A stretch of DNA of 64,000 nucleotides, from positions 3,684-67,683 of the forward strand of contig CAYZZW010000011.1 in the NCBI GenBank assembly GCA_964482955.1, read 5' to 3'. This DNA comes from JAPLSN01 sp964482955. Its GTDB lineage: Bacteria; Spirochaetota; Spirochaetia; Treponematales; UBA12059. The notes beneath the pieces were generated by a model, which saw only the letters and a list, made by a program, of their open reading frames with translations, was not told where the DNA came from and made no database searches. Both the position numbers and the translations under genes were made by a program. Positions 15,310-23,331 of the stretch are shown in pieces (the stretch's first letter is position 1; every line of letters begins with the position of its first letter).

Positions 15310-16878
15310 TCAGCCCCGCAGGTAGTGGCAGCCCGACGACTTCCCGTTCCCGTACGCGGCCCGGGCGATGCACTGGGCCGTCTCCACGGCGTTGCGGAGC
15401 TCGAGGAGGCTCCGCGAGATCCGGGCTTCGCGGTAGAAGCTCTCGATGCGGTGCGAGAGGTAGTTGAGGTCGGCGATGGCCCGATACAGGCGCTTTTTCG
15501 TCCGGATGATCCCGACGTAGTCCCACATGGTCATCTGGATGTTGAGGAGGTCGTGGTAGATGAGGATGGGATCGGCGTCTTCCACGGCGCTCGGGTACAC
15601 CCAGTCGGGAATGTCGTGCAGGAGCTTCCGCGACGGCGGCGGATTGTCGGCGAAGGCGTGCCGTCCCGCCCGGAGCCCGAAGACGAGTCCTTCCAGAAGC
15701 GACACGGACGCGAGCCGGTTCGCGCCGTGGACGCCGGTGCAAGCCGTCTCGCCGGCGGCGTAGAGCCCGTCCACCGTGGTCATCCCGTCGAGGTCCGTCT
15801 TGACGCCGCCGCAGGAATAGTGCGCCGCCGGCACCACCGGGATCGGCTCCTTACGCATGTCCATGCCCGCGTCCAGACAGGTCTTGTAAATGCTCGGAAA
15901 GCGCTCCGCGGGATCCACCTTCATGGAAGACGTGTCGAGGAGGACGTAGGAGACGTCGGACTGCTCCATCTCGAGGTAGATGGCGCGGGCCACTTCGTCG
16001 CGCGGCGCCAGGTCCTTCATCGCGGGGCTGTAACGTTCCATGAAGTACTCGCCGCGCCGGTTCATGAGGCGCGCGCCCTCGCCGCGGATAGCCTCGGTGA
16101 TTAGGAAGCGCTTCACGTCGCGGTGGAAGAGCACGGTCGGATGGAACTGGACGAACTCCGCGTTGATGATCTCCGCGCCCGCGCGCAGGGCCATCGCGAT
16201 GCCGTCGCCCGTCGCGCCCACCGGATTCGACGTGTGGAGGTACAGGTTGCCGATGCCGCCCGAAGCGAGGACGACCGCCTTCCCGTAGAACGGCACGATC
16301 TCGCCGGTGGTTTCCATGAGCACGTAGACGCCGATGGCGCGGGTCGGCCGGTAGCGCTCCTCGTCGCCCGTCGAATGGTGGGTGTTCGTGATGACGTCGA
16401 CGGCGATGGCCTGCGGTATGACGTGGATGCCCGGAAAGGTCTTCGCGTAATCGAGCAGGGCCGTCTCGATCGACTTGCCGGTCGTGTCCCGGACGTGCCT
16501 GATGCGCCTGACCGAATGCGCGGCCTCCTTCGTGAGGTCGGGGATGCCGCCCTGGCCGCAGAACGGGACGCCCGCCTTTTCGACGAGGTAACGGTCCACG
16601 GCTTCGGGTCCTTCGCGCGCGACGATCTCGACCGCCTCGCGGCAGTTGAGCCAGGATCCGGCCGCCATGATGTCCTGGACGAGCAGGTCGGGCGTGTCGT
16701 CGGGACCGCCCGCGACGATGCCGCCCTGGGCGTAGTACGTGTTCGACTCGGCGGGGACGGCTTCCTTCGTGAGCACGCAGACCGTCGCGCCCTGTTCGGC
16801 GGCCGCCACCGCCGCGGAGATGCCGGCGATGCCCGATCCGACGATGACGACGTCGAAGAACTCCGCGGTCGAACTCAT
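15310..16878 (-). CDS. nadB: L-aspartate oxidase NadB
   Basis: FAD enzyme that oxidises aspartate to iminoaspartate, the first step of de novo NAD synthesis. Residues 8-40 form the dinucleotide-binding fold (VVIVGSGIAGISAAVAAAEQG), with the flavoprotein active-site segments NTYYAQGGI, QFHPTVLF and HYSCGGVKTDLDG. 522 residues, normal. The ATG overlaps the nadC stop (ATGA). The C-terminal helical domain is complete, ending SGCHYLRG. NadA is not in the window. Confidence 0.94.
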   Translation of the reverse strand: MSSTAEFFDVVIVGSGIAGISAAVAAAEQGATVCVLTKEAVPAESNTYYAQGGIVAGGPDDTPDLLVQDIMAAGSWLNCREAVEIVAREGPEAVDRYLVEKAGVPFCGQGGIPDLTKEAAHSVRRIRHVRDTTGKSIETALLDYAKTFPGIHVIPQAIAVDVITNTHHSTGDEERYRPTRAIGVYVLMETTGEIVPFYGKAVVLASGGIGNLYLHTSNPVGATGDGIAMALRAGAEIINAEFVQFHPTVLFHRDVKRFLITEAIRGEGARLMNRRGEYFMERYSPAMKDLAPRDEVARAIYLEMEQSDVSYVLLDTSSMKVDPAERFPSIYKTCLDAGMDMRKEPIPVVPAAHYSCGGVKTDLDGMTTVDGLYAAGETACTGVHGANRLASVSLLEGLVFGLRAGRHAFADNPPPSRKLLHDIPDWVYPSAVEDADPILIYHDLLNIQMTMWDYVGIIRTKKRLYRAIADLNYLSHRIESFYREARISRSLLELRNAVETAQCIARAAYGNGKSSGCHYLRG

Positions 16879-17732
16879 CTCGCGTCCCCGCCGCCCGCGC
16901 GCCGGATCTTGAGCGCGAAGTCGAACGCCGGCGCGGAGTGGGTGATGCGACCCACCGATATGTAGTCTACGCCCACCGCGCTGTAGTCGGCGGTCTTGGC
17001 CAGGTCCATGCCGCCCGACGCCTCGAACTTGATGCCGCCGTGCGGCTCGCGCACGGCGGCGGCGGCCTGCGCGGGCGTCATGTTGTCGAGCATGATCACG
17101 TCGACGCCGCACGCGACGGCTTCGCGCACTTCCTCTATGGTGCGGCACTCGACCTCGACGCGGAAGCGGTCCGCCCACTTGGCGCGGGCCCTTTCCACCG
17201 CGTTCCGCACGCCGCCGGCCGCGTCCACGTGGTTGTCCTTGATGAGGACCATGTCGTAGAGGCCCATGCGGTGGTTGACGCCGCCGCCGACCGAGACGGC
17301 GTATTTTGAGAGGGCGCGGTAGCCGGGGATCGTCTTGCGCGTGTCGAGCACGACGGCCCGTCCTGCTTTCCGCGCCGCCTCGACGTATTTCGAGGTGGCC
17401 GTCGCGATTCCGCTCATGAACGACACGAAATTGAGCGCGATGCGCTCGCCCTCGAGTATCGATACCGTCGGTCCCTCGACGATGGCCGCGACGACGCCCG
17501 GCACGACGCGGTCGCCGTCCTTGAGCGTGAACTTCACGTCTACCTCGGGATTGATGCGCCGGAACACGTTCGTGAAAATATCGGTGCCACAGAGGATGCC
17601 GTCCTGTTTGGCCACGAGATTCGCGGTCAGGACGCCGAAATCGCAGATGGCGCGCGTCGTCACGTCGCCGACGCCGCCGAGATCCTCGTCGATGGCCAGG
17701 TCGAGTAGCGTCTCGAAATCGTCGAAATTCAT
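16875..17732 (-). CDS. nadC: Nicotinate-nucleotide pyrophosphorylase (quinolinate phosphoribosyltransferase)
   Basis: Converts quinolinate and PRPP to nicotinate mononucleotide. 285 residues with LAIDEDLGGVGDVTTRAI at the N-terminus, the RKTIPGYRALSKYAVSVGGGVNHRMGL signature region, and the C-terminal MLDNMTP...EASGGM barrel motifs. The ATG at 17732 fits the family start. No convincing ribosome site precedes it, and a promoter -10 box ends five bases upstream, so the mRNA may be leaderless. Heads the nadC-nadB-ispE operon. Confidence 0.94.
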   Translation of the reverse strand: MNFDDFETLLDLAIDEDLGGVGDVTTRAICDFGVLTANLVAKQDGILCGTDIFTNVFRRINPEVDVKFTLKDGDRVVPGVVAAIVEGPTVSILEGERIALNFVSFMSGIATATSKYVEAARKAGRAVVLDTRKTIPGYRALSKYAVSVGGGVNHRMGLYDMVLIKDNHVDAAGGVRNAVERARAKWADRFRVEVECRTIEEVREAVACGVDVIMLDNMTPAQAAAAVREPHGGIKFEASGGMDLAKTADYSAVGVDYISVGRITHSAPAFDFALKIRRAGGGDAR

Positions 17733-17737
17733 ACGCC

Positions 17738-17766
17738 ACTGTAGACCCGATGGAGGGAAAAAGCAA
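17738..17766 (-). promoter_or_regulatory. Predicted promoter of nadC-nadB-ispE, leaderless arrangement
   Basis: Minus strand: -35 TTGCTT (17766-17761), 17-base spacer, -10 TACAGT (17743-17738). Only five bases separate the -10 box from the nadC ATG, so the first transcribed base should be at or next to the start codon. Confidence 0.5.
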
Positions 17767-17872
17767 CATTCGGGTCGCGTCCGCGCGGTTTCGCCCCCCG
17801 CGCGCCCGCGATTTCCCGTCTTCATCCCCCTGAAACGGAAGCTTCCTTTTTTCGTTTTTCCCGAAAACGTAG

Positions 17873-17902
17873 TTGACAGAACGTGGAAGTCTCTTTTAGA
17901 TT
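17873..17902 (+). promoter_or_regulatory. Predicted promoter of the acidic-protein gene
   Basis: Consensus -35 TTGACA (17873-17878), 18-base spacer, -10 TAGATT (17897-17902); a 17-base spacing with TTAGAT is the alternative. Transcription would start near 17909 and leave a leader of about 100 bases ending in AGGGAGGA before the ATG at 18010. The leader has no obvious fold of a known riboswitch class. Confidence 0.6.
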
Positions 17903-18009
17903 TTGCGTGGAACCGGACCCCACCCGCCCCGCGGGAACGGAGCGCCGCTCCGCGGCCGGGTTTCCAACGGTCGATCGACATCGCACCGTCCGCAAGGGAG
18001 GACAGCCAT

Positions 18010-18333
18010 ATGACTTCGGTTCAAGGCGAATCGCAGCTCGATACCACCCTGGAGCCGGCGCTCCAGCCCGTCGCTTCGCCGACATCCGATGGACGCGCGC
18101 TTCCCTATTTCTTCGGGGACGATTTCGAAGAGGACTACGAAGACGATTTCGAAGAGGAAGAGGACTTCGACGAATACGAGGAAGAAGAAGACGAAGACGA
18201 CATGGACGACGACTTCGACGACGACTTCGACGACGAGGAAGACGACGACTTCGACGAAGAAGAGGACGAGGAAGACGAAGAGGAAGACTACGAGTACAGC
18301 GACGACCTGGATTTCGACGACTTCGACGAATGA
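18010..18333 (+). CDS. Extremely acidic small protein of unknown function
   Basis: 107 residues. The first 35 are ordinary (TSVQGESQLDTTLEPALQPV...); from about residue 37 (FFGDDFEEDYEDDF) to the end nearly every residue is Asp or Glu, broken at regular intervals by Phe or Tyr (DDFDDDFDDEEDDDFDE pattern). There is no signal peptide and no membrane segment. A consensus -35, a very good ribosome site and a terminator show that this is an expressed single-gene unit. Possible roles include a polyanionic chaperone, a DNA mimic or a binder of cations or basic ribosomal proteins; none is shown by the sequence. Confidence 0.85.
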   Translation: MTSVQGESQLDTTLEPALQPVASPTSDGRALPYFFGDDFEEDYEDDFEEEEDFDEYEEEEDEDDMDDDFDDDFDDEEDDDFDEEEDEEDEEEDYEYSDDLDFDDFDE

Positions 18334-18355
18334 TCCGGGCCGTTCGAGTAAATAA

Positions 18356-18381
18356 GGCCGTCCCCCGCGGGATGGCCTTTT
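18356..18381 (+). terminator. Terminator of the acidic-protein gene, possibly bidirectional
   Basis: Nine-base stem GGCCGTCCC / GGGATGGCC (one G-U pair) with loop CCGC, followed by TTTT on the plus strand; the complement has AATAA upstream, so it may also stop the convergent rsfS transcript from the minus strand, though with a weaker U-tract. Confidence 0.75.
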
Positions 18382-18394
18382 CATGCGGAACGTG

Positions 18395-18775
18395 TTACCG
18401 GCTTTGGGGATCCGGCGGCTGGATTCCGACCTTCTTGGCCTGGAACCAGAGCTTTTCGAGTTCGTAGAAAGTCCGCGCTCCCTCGCTCATGATGTGGACG
18501 ACGAGCCATCCGAAATCCACGAGGCACCATTCGTCGTCTTCGGTCAAGGCCGGCTTGCGGAGCGGATCGAGTCCCAGCGGCTTCGTCTCGTCGAGCAGGG
18601 CCCGGAGGAGGCCGCGAAGGTGCGTCGAGCTCGTCGCGGTGGCGATGACGAAATAATCCGTCCACGACGTCATGCCCGACAGGTCGAGCATGACGGTATC
18701 CTGCCCGTTGTGCGAGGCGAGGACGCGGCCGGCGGCCAGCGCGAGGCGTTCGCGCTCAATAACAGTATCTTCCAT
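18395..18775 (-). CDS. rsfS: Ribosomal silencing factor RsfS
   Basis: Binds uL14 and blocks subunit joining when nutrients are scarce. 126 residues with the family core MLDLSGMTSWTDYFVIATATSSTHLRGLL, EWCLVDFGWLVVHIMSEGARTFYELEKLW. Its ATG lies inside the end of the LCP gene (20-base overlap), and it is the last gene of the obg-nadD-yqeK-LCP-rsfS cluster, ending near the terminator at 18356-18381. Confidence 0.95.
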   Translation of the reverse strand: MEDTVIERERLALAAGRVLASHNGQDTVMLDLSGMTSWTDYFVIATATSSTHLRGLLRALLDETKPLGLDPLRKPALTEDDEWCLVDFGWLVVHIMSEGARTFYELEKLWFQAKKVGIQPPDPQSR

Positions 18776-19934
18776 TGAAATCCTTCCCGAGCAGAATCTG
18801 GAAATCGGCGATCGACTCCTGTCGGCCTTCGTAGGAACCCGTTCGCAGGTCCTTGCAGCGTATGACCCCGGCGATCGCCTCCGCGGTCTTCCCGTTTCCC
18901 GCGCGGTCGAAGACCGCGGTCTTTTCGATGTCGGCGCGTTCCGCGTTCTCGACGGAGACCACTTCGTATCCGAAGCTCTGGAAGATGTCGGCGGTCTTCT
19001 TGGCGAGTCCGCGGGTCGCGGTGCCGTTCAATATCTCGATGCGGAACACCTTGTCCTCGACCGAGAACGTGTCCGCGTTCGAAAGCGCGTTGAGCGTCTG
19101 CTTCACGATGTCCTTGACGAGTTCGCCGTCCCAGAGGGGATCGAGCAACACCTTGCCGTCCACCTTCGTCGGAGCGCCCGTGGTTTTCTGCATGACGATC
19201 CGGTCGACGTCGAGCTTCGCGAACTCGACGAAAAGGCGCTTGAGCGAATCGCCGTCGATGTTCGTGCGGAGGCGGCTCCTGACGTGCGGGAAGACCGTCC
19301 CCTCGGAAACGTAGCCGGCGAGGTCGCCGATGCGCCGGAACAGGGTTTGGACGAGCTTTTGCCGTCGGTCGATGCGGTCGTTCTCCGCCTCGTCCGGCAG
19401 GGGAAAGAGTCCGTAACCCCGGGCTTTCTCCCCGTCCAGGGTGACCGCTCCCGAGGGCAGGAGCAGCCGTCTCGATTCGACGGTGGCGTCCACCGGATTC
19501 GGGATGAACATGGGCAGGCCGTCGAGAAGGTCGACCACGAGCTCGAATTGCCGCTCGTTCAGCGTGATGAAGTGCGGTATCTCCGTGCCGACGAGCTTGG
19601 CCACTTCCGACACGTAGGCGCGCGGATCCTCCGGCTTGTAGACCGTGTCGATCCGGTCCACGCGGTTGAGCGACTTGATGATGAGCCCGGTCTCCGCGGG
19701 GATGTCGAGGAAGGCGCCGCGGCCGTTCGTCGCGTAATACATGAACAGCTCGGTGGCGGCGGGCTTCCCGTCCTGCTCGAGCACGACGAGGATGTTGACG
19801 ATGCGGTCGCCCTTGATGGCCTCGTCGATCGTGTTGGTGCGGAGCACCAGCGAGAACGCGACCGTCACCGCGACGACGACGGCGAGGATGGCGACGAGGA
19901 ACAGGGCGCTCTTGTCGATCAGATGGCGTTTCAT
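18756..19934 (-). CDS. LytR-CpsA-Psr (LCP) family protein with LytR C-terminal domain
   Basis: One membrane segment near the N-terminus (about 10-31), so the bulk is extracytoplasmic. Residues about 45-250 match an LCP domain: VNILVVLEQDGKPAATELFMYY, GRGAFLDIPAETG, LPSGAVTLDGEKARGYGL, DRIDRRQKLVQTL. Residues about 295-385 match the LytR C-terminal module (VFRIEILNGTATRGLAKKTADIFQSFGYEVVSVENA). LCP enzymes of Gram-positive bacteria attach glycopolymers to peptidoglycan; the role in a spirochaete-like diderm is open. It overlaps both yqeK (4 bases) and rsfS (20 bases). Confidence 0.82.
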   Translation of the reverse strand: MKRHLIDKSALFLVAILAVVVAVTVAFSLVLRTNTIDEAIKGDRIVNILVVLEQDGKPAATELFMYYATNGRGAFLDIPAETGLIIKSLNRVDRIDTVYKPEDPRAYVSEVAKLVGTEIPHFITLNERQFELVVDLLDGLPMFIPNPVDATVESRRLLLPSGAVTLDGEKARGYGLFPLPDEAENDRIDRRQKLVQTLFRRIGDLAGYVSEGTVFPHVRSRLRTNIDGDSLKRLFVEFAKLDVDRIVMQKTTGAPTKVDGKVLLDPLWDGELVKDIVKQTLNALSNADTFSVEDKVFRIEILNGTATRGLAKKTADIFQSFGYEVVSVENAERADIEKTAVFDRAGNGKTAEAIAGVIRCKDLRTGSYEGRQESIADFQILLGKDFNGRYCY

Positions 19935-20545
19935 GCGGATGCGGACCTCGCGAGCAGGTCATTGTAGAGGAAAACGGTTTCCGGCGCAACGCGCTTCCCG
20001 GCATGCAGGTAGTACTCGATGAGATCGGCCACGACGGCCTGCGTCAGTCCGACGACGCCCGAACCGGCCGCGGCCTCGGCGACCCGTTCGGACACGCGAC
20101 CCCTGCCCGGCTCGATCTTGTCGGCGCAGTACACGACGAGCGCGAGCTCGCCCATGCCGGCGCGTCCCACCGTGTGGTAGGCGACGGCTTCGAGGATATC
20201 CCGGTCGACGATGCCATAGTTTTCCGCGAGCGTGACGGCCGCGGCCGGTCCGTGCGGCAGCCGGTCGTTCTCGAACACGCAGGACGGCAGCTCGCCCGGG
20301 AAGCGCCTGGCGAGCGCGTACTGCGCGTCCGGCTCGAGTTCCTTGCAGAGGTCGTGGGCGAGCGCGGCGACGAAGGCCTTGTCCGCGTCCAGCCCGAAGC
20401 GCGTGGCCAGTCCGCGGGCCGCGAGCGCGGCGCCCTCGGAGTGCGCGCGCCGTTTCGGCGAAAGCGCCGTCGAGAGCTCCCCGCGGATCGAGGCGACCAG
20501 ATCGAAGGCGGCGGGCGCGTCACGCACGGTAATACCCGCCTTCAC
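19931..20545 (-). CDS. yqeK: YqeK-family HD phosphohydrolase (diadenosine tetraphosphatase type)
   Basis: HD-domain hydrolase; the family splits Ap4A symmetrically to ADP. Seen: RRAHSEG metal His, LAHDLCKEL (HD pair), DRLPHGPAAAV, EAVAYHTVG and LVVYCADKIEPGR, the complete YqeK set. The start is uncertain: GTG 20545 overlaps nadD by 26 bases, while GTG 20527 has GGCGGG at ribosome-site distance. The nadD-yqeK-rsfS order matches the widely conserved cluster. Confidence 0.9.
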   Translation of the reverse strand: MKAGITVRDAPAAFDLVASIRGELSTALSPKRRAHSEGAALAARGLATRFGLDADKAFVAALAHDLCKELEPDAQYALARRFPGELPSCVFENDRLPHGPAAAVTLAENYGIVDRDILEAVAYHTVGRAGMGELALVVYCADKIEPGRGRVSERVAEAAAGSGVVGLTQAVVADLIEYYLHAGKRVAPETVFLYNDLLARSASA

Positions 20546-21092
20546 GGATGAGGGTCCAGACGGAATCGGGCACGAGACGGCGGAAGCCGCGCCCCTCGGC
20601 GACGCGTTCGCGCACGAGCGTGCTCGAAACCGGCACGAGCAGGTTGTCTATGTACGAATGAGGATACGGAAACGGGAGGCGCTCCGGGGAATGCCGGTGC
20701 GCGCACACGAGGTCGCACTCGCGGGCGATGGCCTCGGGCTCGCGCCACGACGGGAAGCCCGGGATGAGGTCGTCGCCCAAGAGGAGCCCGGGCAGCCCGT
20801 CGATATCCCAGCGGGTCTTGAGGTCGCGCAACGTGTCGAGGGTATAGGAGACGCCGCCTCGCCTGAGCTCGCAGTCGTCCACGGCGAACGCGGGCTCTCC
20901 CTCGCAAGCCGCGCGGAGCATGCGGAGCCGCGCTTCCGGACCGGGATCCCCGACGGGCGTCTTGTGCGGCGGCGTATGGGCCGGCACGAAGACGACCCGG
21001 TCGTACCCGGCCAGGTCGAGCGCTTCTTCCGCGAGGATGAGGTGTCCGATGTGGACGGGATTGTACGACCCGCCCATCACGAGGAGCTTCAT
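20520..21092 (-). CDS. nadD: Nicotinate-nucleotide adenylyltransferase
   Basis: Adenylates nicotinate mononucleotide to deamido-NAD. 190 residues with the nucleotidyltransferase motif GGSYNPVHIGHLILAEEAL at the N-terminus, PPHKTPVGD, the SYTLDTLR segment and the closing VSSTLVRER motif. The ATG overlaps the obgE stop. Together with nadB and nadC here, three NAD-synthesis steps are encoded in this window. Confidence 0.95.
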   Translation of the reverse strand: MKLLVMGGSYNPVHIGHLILAEEALDLAGYDRVVFVPAHTPPHKTPVGDPGPEARLRMLRAACEGEPAFAVDDCELRRGGVSYTLDTLRDLKTRWDIDGLPGLLLGDDLIPGFPSWREPEAIARECDLVCAHRHSPERLPFPYPHSYIDNLLVPVSSTLVRERVAEGRGFRRLVPDSVWTLIREGGYYRA

Positions 21093-22246
21093 TTTCCGGA
21101 ACCCCAGCCGTCCGTCTTGCGGAACACCGTCGGAGCTTCGTCCGAGGCTTCCGTCGAGTTCCGATTTCCGGGCGCCACTTCGTCGGAGTCGCGGGATTCG
21201 TCGTCGTCGTCCGGATCGAAGCCGAAACTGGCGGCGGCGTCCAGGGTGGCGGTTTCCCGTTCGCGGCGCTCGACGAATTCGAGGAAGGCGCGCTTCACGT
21301 CGTCGATGCCGTCGCCGGAAAACACCGACAGACCGAGGACGCGCTCGCCCGAAAGCCGCGCGCGGAGTTCCCCGAGGCGGCCTTCCGTCTCGGGCAGGTC
21401 GGTTTTCGTGCCGATGACGACGCGCGGTTTACGCGCGAGATCGGCGGAAAAGCCGTCCAGCTCGCGGAGGAGGATCTCGAACGCGTCGAGGTAGTTGTCG
21501 TCGGACAGGTCCACGAGGAAGGCGAGCGCGCTCGTGCGCGAGATGTGCTTGAGGAAACGGATGCCGAGGCCCGCGCCCTCGTGGGCGCCCTCGATGATGC
21601 CGGGTATGTCGGCGAGGATGATGTCGCGCTCGGCGACCGAGAGGACGCCGAGGTTCGGAATCTTCGTCGTGAACGGGTACGGCGCGATCTTCGGGCGCGC
21701 GTTCGTGCAGTAGTCGAGGAGCGAGCTCTTGCCCGCGTTCGGGAACCCGACGAAACCGATGTCCGCGATGAGGCGAAGCTCGACGCGGAGCTTGGCGGCC
21801 TTCCCCGGCTGTCCGGGTTGGGCGATCTTGGGCGCCTGGTTCACCGAGCTCTTGAAGTGGATGTTGCCCCAGCCGCCGTTTCCGCCCTTGAGGAAGACCC
21901 AGCGCGACTCGTCGCGCGCGAAGTCGCGGAGCACCTCGCCCGTCTCGTAATCGCGGATGACGGTGCCGGGCGGCACGGGAATGACGATATCCTCGCCCGC
22001 CGCGCCGTAACGGTCGCGACGCATGCCGTTCTGGCCCGGCTGCGCCTTGAAGGTCTGGAGATAGCGGAGCCTGGCGAGCGTCCGGAGGTTGCGGCGGACT
22101 TCGAAGACGACGTCGCCGCCCTTGCCGCCGTCGCCGCCGGCGGGACCGCCGAAGGGAACGTATTTTTCGCGCCGGAAGGAGACGCAGCCGTCCCCGCCCT
22201 TTCCGGACGATACGATGATGAGCGCCTCGTCCGCGAATTTGATCAT
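21089..22246 (-). CDS. obgE: Obg-family GTPase
   Basis: Ribosome-associated GTPase acting in large-subunit assembly and growth control. The Gly-rich Obg domain (1-158, GGPAGGDGGKGGDVVFE) precedes the G domain with GFPNAGKSSLL (G1), DIPGIIEGAHEGAGLG (G3) and GTKTDLP (G4). The C-terminal 60 residues (DPDDDDESRDSDE...) are acidic and low in complexity in place of an OCT domain. It begins a five-gene run after the rpmA terminator; I see no convincing promoter in the short gap. Confidence 0.95.
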   Translation of the reverse strand: MIKFADEALIIVSSGKGGDGCVSFRREKYVPFGGPAGGDGGKGGDVVFEVRRNLRTLARLRYLQTFKAQPGQNGMRRDRYGAAGEDIVIPVPPGTVIRDYETGEVLRDFARDESRWVFLKGGNGGWGNIHFKSSVNQAPKIAQPGQPGKAAKLRVELRLIADIGFVGFPNAGKSSLLDYCTNARPKIAPYPFTTKIPNLGVLSVAERDIILADIPGIIEGAHEGAGLGIRFLKHISRTSALAFLVDLSDDNYLDAFEILLRELDGFSADLARKPRVVIGTKTDLPETEGRLGELRARLSGERVLGLSVFSGDGIDDVKRAFLEFVERRERETATLDAAASFGFDPDDDDESRDSDEVAPGNRNSTEASDEAPTVFRKTDGWGSGK

Positions 22247-22324
22247 GCCGGTATCCTGATTGTGCCGAAGTCCGGCGACGGCCGCGCCCGCGCCTTCGCG
22301 GGAACGGACTCCGTCGCCCCATAA

Positions 22325-22362
22325 CGAAAACGCCGCTGCCGGCCCGGAAGCCGAAAGCGGCG
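22325..22362 (-). terminator. Intrinsic terminator after rpmA
   Basis: Minus strand: stem CGCCGCT...AGCGGCG extended inward by a second paired block (TCGGC/GCCGG) across one mismatch, loop TTCCGG region, then TTTTCGTT. It ends the rplU-prp-rpmA unit 25 bases past the rpmA stop and before obgE. Confidence 0.85.
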
Positions 22363-22387
22363 CTGTCGCGTGTCCGTCGCCGGCGTG

Positions 22388-22630
22388 TTAGGCCTGGACG
22401 GGTTCGATGCCCGCGTACTTGCGGCCGCGGTATTCCTTGAAGAAAACCTTGCCGTCGACGAGCGCGTACAACGTGTCGTCCTTGCCGATGCCCATGTTGA
22501 GCCCGGGATGGATCTTCGTGCCGCGCTGGCGGACCACGATGGATCCGGCGATCACGAACTCGCTGCCGTAGCGCTTGACCCCGAGGTGCTGGGGATTGGA
22601 ATCACGGCCGTTTACACCCTTGTGCGGCAT
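22388..22630 (-). CDS. rpmA: Ribosomal protein bL27 with shortened N-terminal tail
   Basis: 80 residues. From NGRDSNPQHLGVKRYG onward it is a standard bL27 (AGSIVVRQRGTKIHPG, GKDDTLYALVDG). The start is fixed by GGAGGAAACAAT immediately upstream. The N-terminus is only MPHKGVNGRDS, whereas bL27 usually has MAHKKxGGSTRNGRDS; about five residues of the Gly/Ser tail that reaches the peptidyl-transferase centre are missing. No cleavable N-terminal extension is present even though prp lies upstream. Confidence 0.95.
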   Translation of the reverse strand: MPHKGVNGRDSNPQHLGVKRYGSEFVIAGSIVVRQRGTKIHPGLNMGIGKDDTLYALVDGKVFFKEYRGRKYAGIEPVQA

Positions 22631-22671
22631 ATTGTTTCCTCCATGCGGTCGCCCGAAGACGCCGGATTGTT

Positions 22672-23013
22672 TCAGTTCTTCGGGACCGCTTCGATCGTAA
22701 GTTCGACCGATCCCGGATATTCACGTTCCACGCCGGACAGCCCTATCGTCAGGAAGGACGTGATCCCCCTGGCGGCTTCGCGGGCTCCGTCCGCGCATCG
22801 CCTGACGGCGAACCGGAGTTCGCCTTCCGTCGGGGCCGTCGCGGCGGCGTCGACGCCCGGCTCGGAAGCCAGGGCTTCGAACGCCGACCGGACGAGGGTC
22901 GTGACGGCGGCGCACGCGACGTTCTCGCCCCTGCGGGCGCCGTCCGCGTGCCCCCGCGCCTCGACGCGGGACACGACGCCGTCGCGGTCGAGCGCGACCC
23001 TGACGGAGACCAC
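22672..23013 (-). CDS. prp: Ribosomal-processing cysteine protease Prp-like protein
   Basis: 113 residues from a GTG start, in the standard place between rplU and rpmA. The motif GHADGARRGENVACAAVTTLVRS carries the His and Cys expected for the Prp catalytic pair, and the GITSFLTIGLSGVEREYPG C-terminus fits the family. In Firmicutes Prp removes an N-terminal extension from bL27. Here bL27 has no such extension, so the substrate is unclear. Confidence 0.88.
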   Translation of the reverse strand: MVSVRVALDRDGVVSRVEARGHADGARRGENVACAAVTTLVRSAFEALASEPGVDAAATAPTEGELRFAVRRCADGAREAARGITSFLTIGLSGVEREYPGSVELTIEAVPKN

Positions 23014-23019
23014 GCGGGC

Positions 23020-23331
23020 TCAGGCCCCGACGATGTCCTCGACGGTCAGCACCGTGTAGTTCTGGCGGTGGCCGTGCTTGCGGCGGTAGTCCTTCTTCGA
23101 CTTGTACTTGAAGACGATGATCTTGTCGGCTTTCTGCTGTTCGGCGATGACGGCCTTGACCTGGGCTCCCTTCACGTAGGGGGCTCCGATCTTGATCGAG
23201 TCGCCGGAGAGCATGAGCACGGTGTCGAGATCGACCTTGGTGCCCTGCTCGCCCTCGATGAGGTCGACGCGGATCTTGGCGCCCTTTTCGGCGCGGTACT
23301 GCTTGCCCTGGACTTCGACGACTGCGTACAT
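23020..23331 (-). CDS. rplU: Ribosomal protein bL21
   Basis: 103 residues, MYAVVEVQGKQYRAEKG... to the C-terminal KKDYRRKHGHRQNYTVLTVEDI, complete and typical. AGAGG sits eight bases before the ATG at 23331. It heads rplU-prp-rpmA behind a strong promoter and a leader of about 110 bases. The frame open upstream of the ATG is leader sequence. Confidence 0.97.
   Translation of the reverse strand: MYAVVEVQGKQYRAEKGAKIRVDLIEGEQGTKVDLDTVLMLSGDSIKIGAPYVKGAQVKAVIAEQQKADKIIVFKYKSKKDYRRKHGHRQNYTVLTVEDIVGA

Noticed and set aside
17335..18009. Upstream extension of the acidic protein's frame
   Set aside because: It crosses nadC in antisense and the promoter; ATG 18010 has a near-perfect ribosome site.
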